Positions 47,070 through 55,052 of a DNA stretch of 64,000 bases are shown one piece after another. The translations under genes were made by a program, and so were the position numbers. Every line of letters starts with the position of its first letter. Within the stretch, counting starts at the first letter, position 1. Origin of the DNA: JADGGM01 sp025449955 (lineage in GTDB: Bacteria; Gemmatimonadota; Gemmatimonadetes; Gemmatimonadales; Gemmatimonadaceae). The stretch is taken from assembly GCA_036554285.1 (NCBI GenBank), contig DATBNO010000117.1, positions 1 through 64,000 on the forward strand. Direction: 5' to 3'. Under the pieces are notes generated by a model. That model had not been told where the DNA came from and did no database searches. It saw only the letters and a list, made by a program, of their open reading frames with translations.

Positions 47070-47636
47070 ATGCCTCGTCGTCATCTTCACATTGCCGCCG
47101 GCCTCATCGGTCTCGCGTTGGGCGCCGCCGCTCCTGTGCGCGCGCAGTCATTGCGCGGGTCACACCAAAGCGTCCGCCACGCGTACTCGTATGCGCAGCA
47201 TCACGACCTCGACCTCTATCAGACAGCCGCGGCTGTCCGGCGCGCGGTGCGTGACGGAGCCCTCGTGCGCCTCAGGCCCAACGGGCTGTACACGCTGCAT
47301 CGCGTCGCCTACCCATATGTGACTCCCACCACGCGCACCTTCGTCGAGCGCCTGGCCGGCGAATACCATATGGCATGCGGCGCGCCACTCGCGATCACGA
47401 GTGCCGTTCGCCCGACGCGCCGGCAGCCGGCGAACAGCTCCCCATTGTCGGTGCATCCGGCGGGCATCGCCTTGGACCTGCACCGTCCGTCCGGGGCCTG
47501 TCTCGCGTGGCTTCGACACACGCTCTTGACCCTCGAAGCGGAGCGATTGGTCGACGCGACGGAGGAACGTCATCCGGCGCATTTCCACGTGATCGTGTTC
47601 GCCGAGCCGTATCGGCGGTACCTCGCGTCACGGTAA
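47070..47636 (+). CDS. DUF5715 / M15-like exported peptidase-fold protein
   Basis: The 188-residue protein has a signal peptide from ATG 47070 ending in VRAQS. The mature part has TSAVRPTRRQ, SVHPAGIALDLHRP and HFHVIVFA. These match the zinc-binding pattern SxHxxGxAxD and HxH of D-Ala-D-Ala carboxypeptidase-like M15 folds. This suggests a cell-wall endopeptidase or a fold relative. ATG 46989 would precede the signal by 27 residues and is unlikely. Confidence 0.78.
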   Translation: MPRRHLHIAAGLIGLALGAAAPVRAQSLRGSHQSVRHAYSYAQHHDLDLYQTAAAVRRAVRDGALVRLRPNGLYTLHRVAYPYVTPTTRTFVERLAGEYHMACGAPLAITSAVRPTRRQPANSSPLSVHPAGIALDLHRPSGACLAWLRHTLLTLEAERLVDATEERHPAHFHVIVFAEPYRRYLASR

Positions 47637-47818
47637 GTCAGCCGGCCGCGGCATACGCCGCACCCCCATCATGCCGTACCCTCCCGATCGACGCCGTGGG
47701 CGCACACAAAGAAGTGTTCGCGGGCGCCGTGTGCTCTCCCGTTGCGTCGGTCGTCCCATAAAATAGATTGGGTCCCATTCAACGGTCGTCAAGTCCCCAC
47801 CCCACAGGAGCGCTGTAT

Positions 47819-48406
47819 ATGTCCCGCAAGAGCCTCGCCCCCGCGGCGCTGCTCGCCGTTTCGACAATGCTGTCGGCATGTCACCACGCGCCACAAGCCG
47901 CGCCGGCGCCCGCCCCGGCGCCCGCACCAGCGGCGGCGCCCGCTCCGGCACCGCCGCCGGCGGATCATAGCGCGGACAGTGCACGGGCCGCGCAAGAACG
48001 AATGGCGCAGGCACGCTCGACCATCGAAGAGCGCATCCACTTCGAGTTCGACAAGGCCGACATTCAGGCCGACGACAAGGCCGTCCTCGACGCCAAGCTT
48101 CCGATTCTGCGCGCCAATCCGAACATGCGCATCCGGATCGAAGGCAACTGCGATGATCGCGGCTCGGAGGAGTACAACCTCGCGTTGGGCCAGCGGCGCG
48201 CCGCTGCCGCGAAGCGGTATCTCACCGACTTCGGCGTCGACGCCGGTCGCATCGACATCATCTCGTACGGGCACGAGAAGCCGATGTGCACGCAGGACGC
48301 CGAGGACTGCTGGTCGCAGAACCGGCGCGATGAGTTCGTGATCATCGCCGGGGGCGACAACATCGTCTCCATGGCGGAGAGCGACAACACCTTCGCTTTG
48401 CGTTAG
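47819..48406 (+). CDS. pal: Peptidoglycan-associated lipoprotein (Pal/OmpA C-terminal domain)
   Basis: The 195-residue protein has lipobox MLSAC (Cys near 21), an Ala-Pro-rich linker (about 25-50, alternating AP), and an OmpA-like domain (about 70-180) with IHFEFDKADIQ, GNCDDRGSEEYNLALGQRRA and NRRDEFVI. It tethers the outer membrane to peptidoglycan. AGGAG lies nine bases before ATG 47819. The stop codon TAG is inside a GTTAGGC word. No tol genes are near, so the wider cell-envelope context is elsewhere. Confidence 0.92.
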   Translation: MSRKSLAPAALLAVSTMLSACHHAPQAAPAPAPAPAPAAAPAPAPPPADHSADSARAAQERMAQARSTIEERIHFEFDKADIQADDKAVLDAKLPILRANPNMRIRIEGNCDDRGSEEYNLALGQRRAAAAKRYLTDFGVDAGRIDIISYGHEKPMCTQDAEDCWSQNRRDEFVIIAGGDNIVSMAESDNTFALR

Positions 48407-48418
48407 GCCTGCGTTTTC

Positions 48419-48452
48419 GGCTCGCGCACCCCGCTCTTCGGGTGCGCGAGCC
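48419..48452 (+). terminator. Strong hairpin after pal
   Basis: A perfect 13-bp GC-rich stem (48419-48431 with 48440-48452, eight-base loop) begins 12 bases after the pal stop. No U tract follows, so it may be a processing or stability hairpin as much as a terminator. More GC-rich inverted repeats lie at about 48450-48485. Confidence 0.5.
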
Positions 48453-48569
48453 GGCAGGCCGGCAGAACCGGTGCCGGCACGCCGGTGCACCACCAACCCA
48501 AGCGGGCTGTCATGTCGCTCGGGCGGCTACCCGTGTAGGTTTCCCGGGCACCGTCTTGCGAGCCGTGTA

Positions 48570-49208
48570 ATGAGCCCCGAGCCTTCCGCCCTCTCGCCCG
48601 CTCCGACAGCGATTCAGCGCGAGCAGGTCGTGCAGCGTCTGTGCAGCCACTTCGCGAGCAACCATCTCACGATGGACGAGCTCGAGCAACGCATCGATCA
48701 GGCGTACAAAGCGCCGTCGGTGACGGAGCTCGATGCGCTCGTCACCGGACTGCCGGTGTTGGCAGACGATCCGTCGGTCGCGACGCCCGATTCGCTGGTC
48801 CCGACAAGCGCGCCGGCGCTGCCGGCCAATGTGCCCGACCGCGACGTGCTGATCGGTATCATGAGCGGCCACACGCGCCGCGGACCGTGGGCCGTCCCGC
48901 GGCACCTCAAGGTGTTCACGGTGATGGGCGGGATCGTGCTCGACCTGCGCGAGGCGCTCATCGCGCCGGGCGTATCGGAAATCGAGATTACGGCGATCAT
49001 GGCGGGCGTCGAGATCTTCGTGCCGCCCGGCGTGCGGATCGAGTGCACGGGATCGGCGTTCATGGGCGCGTTCGAGGTCGATCAACGGGCGCAGTCGCTC
49101 GCGGTCGCCGGTGATGAGCGCATCATCCGCGTGACGGGATTCGCGATGATGGCGGGCGTGGACGCCAAAGTGCGTCCGCCGAAAGACCGGACCAAGCTGC
49201 GCGGCTAA
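48570..49208 (+). CDS. DUF1707 and LiaF-like C-terminal domain protein
   Basis: The 212-residue protein has a DUF1707 helical domain (about 13-68, with LCSHFASNHLTMDELEQRIDQAY), a Pro/Ala linker, and a beta-helix C-terminal domain (about 115-205) with repeated hydrophobic strands (GIMSGHTRRG, VMGGIVLDLREA, AIMAGVEIFVP). This resembles the cell-wall-active antibiotic response domain of LiaF. The role is probably envelope-stress related. The start ATG 48570 is the first after the Pal hairpin region. It is convergent with aroH, seven bases apart. Confidence 0.8.
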   Translation: MSPEPSALSPAPTAIQREQVVQRLCSHFASNHLTMDELEQRIDQAYKAPSVTELDALVTGLPVLADDPSVATPDSLVPTSAPALPANVPDRDVLIGIMSGHTRRGPWAVPRHLKVFTVMGGIVLDLREALIAPGVSEIEITAIMAGVEIFVPPGVRIECTGSAFMGAFEVDQRAQSLAVAGDERIIRVTGFAMMAGVDAKVRPPKDRTKLRG

Positions 49209-49214
49209 CGCCGG

Positions 49215-49568
49215 TCAGGCGCGGGACGCGAGATCCGGTCTGAGGGCGGTCGCGCCGCGCAAATAGACCGCCCGCAGACGCGGGGCGTCGCTCGGCGCGT
49301 CGACGTGCAGCAACACACGCAGGCATCGCGGCAATCCATCCGGCACAGCGATCTCCGACATGCAGAGCACCGGCACGCGCTCCCATCCGATCGCGCGCAC
49401 GGCGTCGGACGGGTCGGCGCTCGTCACATCGCGCGTCGTCGTGACGATGACGCTGACCACATCGGATGCACTGAGGGCGTTGCGGTCGAGCAGCGTCTCG
49501 AGCAGCGCGCGCGTGGCGGCGAGCACGGCGGACGGCTCGTCGCGCGCCACGGTGGTGGCGCCGCGCAC
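49215..49568 (-). CDS. aroH: Chorismate mutase, AroH type
   Basis: The 117-residue protein is close to the Bacillus AroH family in length and motifs: RGATTV at the start, SVIVTTTRDVTSADP, GWERVPVLCMSEI, GLPRCLRVLLH and AVYLRGATALRPDL. The Arg in PRCLRVL corresponds to an active-site arginine. It converts chorismate to prephenate. The GTG start at 49568 has no ribosome binding site. aroC at the left edge supplies its substrate, but the two are 49 kb apart. Confidence 0.92.
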   Translation of the reverse strand: MRGATTVARDEPSAVLAATRALLETLLDRNALSASDVVSVIVTTTRDVTSADPSDAVRAIGWERVPVLCMSEIAVPDGLPRCLRVLLHVDAPSDAPRLRAVYLRGATALRPDLASRA

Positions 49569-49828
49569 GGCACGCAGGGTTCTCGCGGCCGCGGAACCAT
49601 GGGCGGGGCGGCCCGGTGCACGGTCCAGGGCGGTCCTCCGGCATTATCGTTAGGCGTGGCGTCGGGCGCGCGATGCACCACGTGCGTCGCCGCACCGGCC
49701 CGTAAGTTACATTCGGAGTGGGCGTCGCGGCGACCGAGTGCCGGGGCGCGAAATGCTCTGTCAAGCGCGCTCGGCGGCTGCCGGGTCTGATCGCCGGAGC
49801 GCCTGGATCGTGCGGGGGAGCGGGAGTC

Positions 49829-50503
49829 ATGCGCATTGCCATCATTGGTGCGGGCCACGTGGGCGGGACCTTGGGTCGTCGGTGGGCGAGCGTCCCCGGT
49901 GCGACGCACACGGTGACGTTCGGGTTGCGGGCCGGCGACGAGCCGGATGCACAGTTAGGCGAATTCATCGAGGCATCGGGCGGCGCGGCCCGCGCGGCGC
50001 CGGTGGCCGACGCGGCGCGCGACGCCGGGGTGGTGGTGTTCGCGACGCCCTGGAAAGCGACCCGCGAGGCCGTCGAGAGCGCCGGCGCGCTCACGGGCAA
50101 GGTCGTGATCGATTGCACGAATCCGTTCGCTGCCGGCCTAACGGGGCTCGACGTGCCGGACGGCCGCTCGGGCGCCGAGGAGGTCGCCAGGTTGGCGCCC
50201 GGCGCGCGCGTCGTGAAGGCGTTCAACACGACCGGATTCAACATCATGGCCAATCCGGTATTCCCGGAGGGGCCGGCGACCATGTTTTACTGCGGAGACG
50301 ACGCGTCCGCGAAGCGCGTGGTGCAGCAACTGGCCTCGGAGCTGGGCTTCGACCCGATTGATGCGGGCCCGCTGTCTCGCGCGCGCGTGCTCGAGGGCAT
50401 GGCGCTACTGTGGGTGAGTCTGGCGATGGGCGGCGTATCGGGCGGCGCCGAGCTCGGTCGCGAGATCGCGTTCCGCTTGGCGCGCCGCCGATCGACGGCA
50501 TGA
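49829..50503 (+). CDS. NADP oxidoreductase, F420-dependent type (NPD-like)
   Basis: The 224-residue Rossmann protein has MRIAIIGAGHVGGTLGRRWA at its start, VVVFATPW, VVIDCTNPF and KAFNTTGF, matching the F420-dependent NADP reductase family. Actual F420 use is not shown. The start is ATG 49829 with a GGGAG site. The 260-base divergent gap to aroH contains one GTTAGGC at 49649 and no other clear element. Confidence 0.86.
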   Translation: MRIAIIGAGHVGGTLGRRWASVPGATHTVTFGLRAGDEPDAQLGEFIEASGGAARAAPVADAARDAGVVVFATPWKATREAVESAGALTGKVVIDCTNPFAAGLTGLDVPDGRSGAEEVARLAPGARVVKAFNTTGFNIMANPVFPEGPATMFYCGDDASAKRVVQQLASELGFDPIDAGPLSRARVLEGMALLWVSLAMGGVSGGAELGREIAFRLARRRSTA

Positions 50504-50513
50504 GGGGCCGGGC

Positions 50514-50565
50514 TTGACATAGGCCCCGGGGGTATCGATGCTTCGGAGGGTACCCCGCGGGGGTA
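50514..50565 (+). promoter_or_regulatory. Promoter with tandem CsoR-like operators for the copper operon
   Basis: TTGACA (50514-50519) is a likely -35. The -10 is weak, GATGCT or TATCGA. Two GC-rich palindromes overlap or flank it: 50519-50535 (13 of 17 positions symmetric) and 50551-50565 (TACCCC-GCG-GGGGTA, perfect arms). TACCCC/GGGGTA pairs are typical of CsoR sites. The CsoR-type gene lies at the end of the operon, consistent with copper-released autoregulation. Confidence 0.65.
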
Positions 50566-50587
50566 TGTCCTTCGTCCGGAGCATCGC

Positions 50588-50800
50588 ATGGAACGCGTCA
50601 CGGTTCAGATCGACGGGATGTCGTGCGGGCACTGCGTGGCCGCCGTTGGGCGCGCGTTGCGCGCGCTGCCCGGCGTGGACGTCGAGCAGGTGGCTGTGGG
50701 ATCGGCGACGATCGCGTACGATCCCGGCGCCGTCTCGCTGGACCGCATCCACGCGGCCGTGCGCGCCGAGGGGTACGCGCCGCGGGACAACGGCCGATGA
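50588..50800 (+). CDS. copZ: Copper chaperone CopZ (HMA domain)
   Basis: The 70-residue protein is a single HMA domain with the metal site GMSCGHC (Cys13, Cys16). It hands Cu(I) to CopA. It starts about 22 bases after the second operator and ends overlapping the next ATG (ATGA). Confidence 0.93.
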   Translation: MERVTVQIDGMSCGHCVAAVGRALRALPGVDVEQVAVGSATIAYDPGAVSLDRIHAAVRAEGYAPRDNGR

Positions 50801-50883
50801 GCGCCGCATCGGTCGTGGTAATCGCGTTAGGCATTGCCGGCGTGGTCTGGGTGGGGTGGTACTTCCGCCTCTTCTCGCGCTGA
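50797..50883 (+). CDS. 28-residue single-helix membrane peptide between copZ and copA
   Basis: The short frame overlaps copZ by four bases and ends one base before copA. The peptide is almost only one membrane helix (VVVIALGIAGVVWVGWYF) and a short basic tail. It resembles the N-terminal anchor of membrane-bound cupredoxins in similar loci, but no cupredoxin domain follows. The tight packing suggests it is translated. Function unknown. Confidence 0.6.
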   Translation: MSAASVVVIALGIAGVVWVGWYFRLFSR

Positions 50884-50884
50884 C

Positions 50885-53263
50885 GTGAGCACGGCGCGCC
50901 CCAACGGCGACACAATCACCATCCCCGTGACCGGGATGACGTGCGCCGCGTGCTCGAGCCGTGTGCAGCGCGCGCTCGCGTCGCGGCCGGGCGTGTCCGA
51001 CGCCGCCGTGAACCTGCTCATGGGCAGCGCCACCATCACGTACGATCCCGCGCGCGCACGCGCCGACGATCTCGTGGAGGCGGTGCGCGCCACGGGGTAC
51101 GGCGCCGAGCTCCCGCCTCACGGCAAGCCGGAACCCGGCGCGCACGCCGCGCACGTCCACGCGCAACACCAGGACACGCGGCAGGCGGCGCGCCGAGCCG
51201 CCGTCGCGCTCGGCTTGGGCCTCGTAGCGATGGTGCTCTCGATGGCGTTAGGCACCGGCGCCATGGCGGCCGGCCCGGCGCACGCCGTGGACCCGTTCAT
51301 GCGCTGGTCGATGGCGCGCCTCACGCCGCTCGTCTCGAGCGTGGCGCCGTGGCTCTTCGCCGTTCCACGGGTCGTGCTCCTCGCCGCGCTGCTGGCGCTG
51401 ACGCTCGTGGTGATGGCGTGGGCCGGGCGCGACTTCTATACGCGGGCGTGGATCGCGTTCCGGCATCGCGGCGCCGACATGAACACGCTCATTGCCGTCG
51501 GCACGGGCGCCGCGTTCCTGTATTCGGTGGCGGCGACGGTGGCGCCGCGCTTCTTCGCGGCCCACGGCGTGTCGCCCGACGTCTACTACGAGGCGGTCGA
51601 CTTCATCATCGCGCTGATTCTGTTAGGCAACGCGATCGAAGCGCGGGCCACCGCGCGAACGGCGGCGGCGCTGCACGCGTTGGCCGGCATGCAGCCGCCG
51701 GTGGCGCGCGTGGTGATCGATGGCATCGAGCACGACCGTTCCGTGGGCGACGTGCGGAGCGGCGACGTGATCGCGGTCCGCCCGGGCGAACGCATCCCGG
51801 TGGACGGCCGGTTGATCGCCGGCGAGAGCACGGTGAACGAGTCGATGCTGACCGGCGAGTCGATGCCCGTGGCCAAGCGCGAGGGCGACGCCGTGATCGG
51901 CGCGACCATCAACGGGACCGGCGCATTCCGCTATCGCGCCACGTCGTTAGGCGCGGACAGCGTGCTGGCGCGCATCGTCCGGTTGGTCCACGACGCGCAA
52001 GCCACGCGCGCGCCCATCCAGGCGCTGGCGGACCGCGTGAGCGCCATCTTCGTGCCGGTCGTGCTGCAGATCGCCATCGCGACGTTCGTAGTGTGGTTCG
52101 TGGTGCTGGACGCGCACGCGACGGCCGGCCCGACCGCCGCCGTGCGGGCGTTTGCCGCGGCGGTCGCCGTGTTGGTCATCGCCTGTCCGTGCGCCATGGG
52201 GCTCGCGGTGCCGACGGCGGTGATGGTGGCGACGGGCCGGGCCGCTCAGTTAGGCCTGCTGATCAAGGGCGGCGCGGCGCTCCAGCGCGCGGGCGCCGTC
52301 CGCACGGTCGTGCTCGACAAGACGGGCACCATCACGGCGGGCACGCCCGCGGTGACCGACGTCGTCGCGGCACCTAACGGTCGGTGGGAGACCATGGAAC
52401 TGGTGCGGCTGGCGGCGTCGGTCGAACATGCGAGTGAACATCCGGTTGCCGCGGCCATCGTGCGACACGCCGCCGCACCGCTCACCGACGTCCAGGACTT
52501 TCAGTCCCTCACCGGACTCGGCGCCCGCGGCATCGTGGCCGGCATTCGCGTGGCCGTTGGGAACGCGGCACTCATGGGCTCGTCGGGAATCGATGTGTCC
52601 CCGCTCGATGCAGCGGCCGCGCGCCTAACGGAAGACGCGAAGAGCCTCGTGTACGTGGCGCTGGACGGCGCGCTGGCCGGGCTGATCGCGGTCGCCGACC
52701 CGGTGCGGCCCACGTCGCGCGCCGCGGTCGCGCGGCTGCGTGCGCTGGGCCTCGACGTGGTGATGCTCACCGGCGACAACGCGCGAACCGCTCAGGCCGT
52801 GGCGCGTGCGGCGGGCATCGATCGCGTACGCGCCGGCCTGTTGCCCGACGGCAAGGTCGCGGAGATCGAGCGGATCGCGCACGAGAGCGGCGCGGCGGTG
52901 GCAATGGTCGGCGACGGCGTGAACGACGCCCCTGCGCTCGCGCGTGCCGACGTGGGCATTGCACTCGGATGGGGCACGGGCACCGACGTCGCCGCCGAGG
53001 CGAGCGACATCACGCTGATGCGCGGCGGCGTCGAGGCTGTCGTGACCGCGATCTCGCTCTCGCGCCGCACCATGACGACGATGCGACAGAATCTCGGTTG
53101 GGCATTCGCCTACAACGTGATCGGCATTCCGATCGCGGCCGGCGTCCTCTATCCCGCATTCGGCCTGATGCTGAGCCCAGTGCTCGCGAGCGCGGCCATG
53201 GCTTTCAGCTCGGTGAGCGTCGTAGCCAACAGTCTGCGTTTGCGCACCATCGCACTCGATTGA
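50885..53263 (+). CDS. copA: Cu(I)-exporting P1B-type ATPase CopA
   Basis: The 792-residue protein from GTG 50885 has an N-terminal HMA domain with GMTCAACS (Cys20, Cys23) and a His-rich linker (about 75-100, seven His). Eight expected membrane helices follow, with the ion-binding ACPCAMG (Cys434, Cys436). The phosphorylation loop DKTGT has Asp478. Further motifs are ASVEHASEHP, GDNARTA, and GDGVNDAPAL with the typical last helices YN and MAFSSVSVVANSLR. These residues fit Cu+ export (P1B-1). It is preceded by the short peptide with a one-base gap. Confidence 0.95.
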   Translation: MSTARPNGDTITIPVTGMTCAACSSRVQRALASRPGVSDAAVNLLMGSATITYDPARARADDLVEAVRATGYGAELPPHGKPEPGAHAAHVHAQHQDTRQAARRAAVALGLGLVAMVLSMALGTGAMAAGPAHAVDPFMRWSMARLTPLVSSVAPWLFAVPRVVLLAALLALTLVVMAWAGRDFYTRAWIAFRHRGADMNTLIAVGTGAAFLYSVAATVAPRFFAAHGVSPDVYYEAVDFIIALILLGNAIEARATARTAAALHALAGMQPPVARVVIDGIEHDRSVGDVRSGDVIAVRPGERIPVDGRLIAGESTVNESMLTGESMPVAKREGDAVIGATINGTGAFRYRATSLGADSVLARIVRLVHDAQATRAPIQALADRVSAIFVPVVLQIAIATFVVWFVVLDAHATAGPTAAVRAFAAAVAVLVIACPCAMGLAVPTAVMVATGRAAQLGLLIKGGAALQRAGAVRTVVLDKTGTITAGTPAVTDVVAAPNGRWETMELVRLAASVEHASEHPVAAAIVRHAAAPLTDVQDFQSLTGLGARGIVAGIRVAVGNAALMGSSGIDVSPLDAAAARLTEDAKSLVYVALDGALAGLIAVADPVRPTSRAAVARLRALGLDVVMLTGDNARTAQAVARAAGIDRVRAGLLPDGKVAEIERIAHESGAAVAMVGDGVNDAPALARADVGIALGWGTGTDVAAEASDITLMRGGVEAVVTAISLSRRTMTTMRQNLGWAFAYNVIGIPIAAGVLYPAFGLMLSPVLASAAMAFSSVSVVANSLRLRTIALD

Positions 53264-53300
53264 CGTCCGCCATCCATCACGATTCAGCCGAGACTGCATC

Positions 53301-53594
53301 ATGCCCAAGACCGCGCGACACGTAGAGTCGGATCTCAAGGCCCGCAATCAGACGCGACTCCGGCGGATCGAAGGCCAGGTGCGCGGATTGCAACGCATGG
53401 TCGAAGAGGATCGATACTGCGCCGATATCATGACGCAGATCTCATCCGTTCAGGAAGCGCTGCGCGCTGTGGGTAAGGAGCTGATGCGCAATCATCTCAA
53501 GCACTGCGCAACCGAGGCAATTCGTGCCGGCAACCACGAAGCCAACGCAATGTACGACGAGCTGATCGACCTGATTTACGCGCGAACTCGGTGA
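53301..53594 (+). CDS. csoR: CsoR-type copper-sensing repressor
   Basis: The 97-residue all-helical protein has GQVRGLQRMVEEDRYCADI with Cys40, and NHLKHC with His65 and Cys69, which form the Cys-His-Cys Cu(I) site of CsoR. FrmR or RcnR proteins have different ligand sets. It would bind the operators at 50519-50565 and release on copper. It is the last gene of the operon, 37 bases after copA. Confidence 0.92.
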   Translation: MPKTARHVESDLKARNQTRLRRIEGQVRGLQRMVEEDRYCADIMTQISSVQEALRAVGKELMRNHLKHCATEAIRAGNHEANAMYDELIDLIYARTR

Positions 53595-53759
53595 AGTCCT
53601 GACGGTTTACGCACGTCAGACGCCTCGCAAAACGTCGCCGCGTGGCCCGATTCTCGCTCGCCTATCCCATGAGGCCGGCGCCCGCGCGCGTGGGGCAACG
53701 CGAGCAGTGCGGCATTGAGCGGAATCGTGCGATGTAACGGCGGACCAAGCAGAGGATTC

Positions 53760-55052
53760 GTGGGTCGTGTATCCAAGCGCGCCACGCATGACACTAGGCA
53801 CACACGGGCAGGCGGTCAGCGGCAGTCGCGCGCTCGGCGCGCCGAAGATCTGGTGTGCAAGTTGGTCCATCACCTCACGGACCTGGCGATCTATGCGGTC
53901 GATCAACGCGCCGAGATTCTGAGCTGGAATCTTGGCGCCGAGCGCTGCACGGGGTTCGTCGCGCGCGAGGTGGTTGGCGGCCCCATATCACGCCTCTACA
54001 CGCCGCAGGATCTGTCGACCAACCTGCCGTCGCGCGAGCTCGAGCAAGCCATGCTCGTTGGGCAATACGAGACCGCGGGATGGCGCGTGCGCAAGGACGG
54101 ATCGCAGTTTTGGGCGAAGATCGTCGTCACGGCGCTGCACGAAGATGACGGTGCGTTAGCAGGGTTCGGCATCGTGGTGCAGGACCTCACGGCCCAACGG
54201 GAGGCCGAGCGCGAGCAATACGACCACGCATTGCAGTTGGCGGCGCGCGAATCGGCTCGCATCGAGGCCGAGCAGCGGGCGAAAAATCTCAGCGCGCTCG
54301 TAGAACAGATTCGCGCGCAGGCCGCTGAGCTCGACCGCCGTCGTATCGAGGCCGACGCCGCGAACCGGGCGAAAACGGATTTCCTTGCCGCGATGTCGCA
54401 CGAGCTGCTCACGCCGCTCAACGCGATCGGCGGATACGCGTCGCTGTTGGCCATGGGTCTTCGCGGTCCGCTCACGGTCGAGCAGCGCGCCGACATCGAC
54501 CGGATTCGTGGCAGCCAATTGCAGTTGATCGGGTTGATCAACGATCTGCTCAACTTCAGCCGGATCGAGTCCGGGCACGTGGCGTTCAGCGTGGACGACG
54601 TCGTGTTGTCGGACGCGGTGCGCGAGGTGACGGCGATCATGGCGCCCCAAGTGATGGCGCGTCACCTGATCGATGAACGTACGGAGTGCATGGATGACGT
54701 CGTGGCGCGGGCCGACCGCGCGAAGGTGGAGCAGATCCTGCTGAATCTGTTGTCCAATGCGCTCAAATACACGGAGCCGGGCGGCCGGCTCACGTGGTCG
54801 TGCGCGGTGGTCGGCGACCGTGTTCGCCTAACGATACGCGATACGGGGCGCGGGATTCCGGCGGACCGGCTGGAGGACATCTTCGAGCCGTTCGTGCAGA
54901 TCGGGCGCGCGTTCGCGCGGCCCGGGGAGGGCGCGGGACTCGGCTTGGCGATCAGCCGCGATCTGGCGCGGGCGATGGGCGGTGATTTGACGGTCGAGAG
55001 CGCGCCGAACGTGGGCTCGGCGTTTACGCTGGATTTGCCTCGGGCGCGTTAG
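53760..55052 (+). CDS. Cytosolic PAS-domain sensor histidine kinase
   Basis: The 430-residue protein has a PAS domain (about 30-155, AIYAVDQRAEILSWN, with the PAC-type WRVRKDGSQFWA), a coiled coil (about 155-205), and a HisKA domain with His214 in AMSHELLTPLNAI. The HATPase domain has NLLSNALKYT, DTGRGIP and GAGLGLAIS. The H box has Leu where Arg is usual (HELR). No receiver or membrane segment is present. The start is uncertain; GTG 53760 follows AGAGG, with alternatives at 53715 and 53769. It is the first gene after csoR. Confidence 0.87.
   Translation: MGRVSKRATHDTRHTRAGGQRQSRARRAEDLVCKLVHHLTDLAIYAVDQRAEILSWNLGAERCTGFVAREVVGGPISRLYTPQDLSTNLPSRELEQAMLVGQYETAGWRVRKDGSQFWAKIVVTALHEDDGALAGFGIVVQDLTAQREAEREQYDHALQLAARESARIEAEQRAKNLSALVEQIRAQAAELDRRRIEADAANRAKTDFLAAMSHELLTPLNAIGGYASLLAMGLRGPLTVEQRADIDRIRGSQLQLIGLINDLLNFSRIESGHVAFSVDDVVLSDAVREVTAIMAPQVMARHLIDERTECMDDVVARADRAKVEQILLNLLSNALKYTEPGGRLTWSCAVVGDRVRLTIRDTGRGIPADRLEDIFEPFVQIGRAFARPGEGAGLGLAISRDLARAMGGDLTVESAPNVGSAFTLDLPRAR

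Noticed and set aside
49123..50283. Long open minus-strand frame of 386 codons over aroH and the NADP-oxidoreductase-like gene
   Set aside because: It lies antisense or out of frame to two well-supported genes and has the Arg/Pro-rich composition of a high-GC shadow frame.
50941..52377. 478-codon frame inside copA
   Set aside because: It is out of frame with CopA, which carries all P-type ATPase motifs. The other frame is Arg/Gly-rich.
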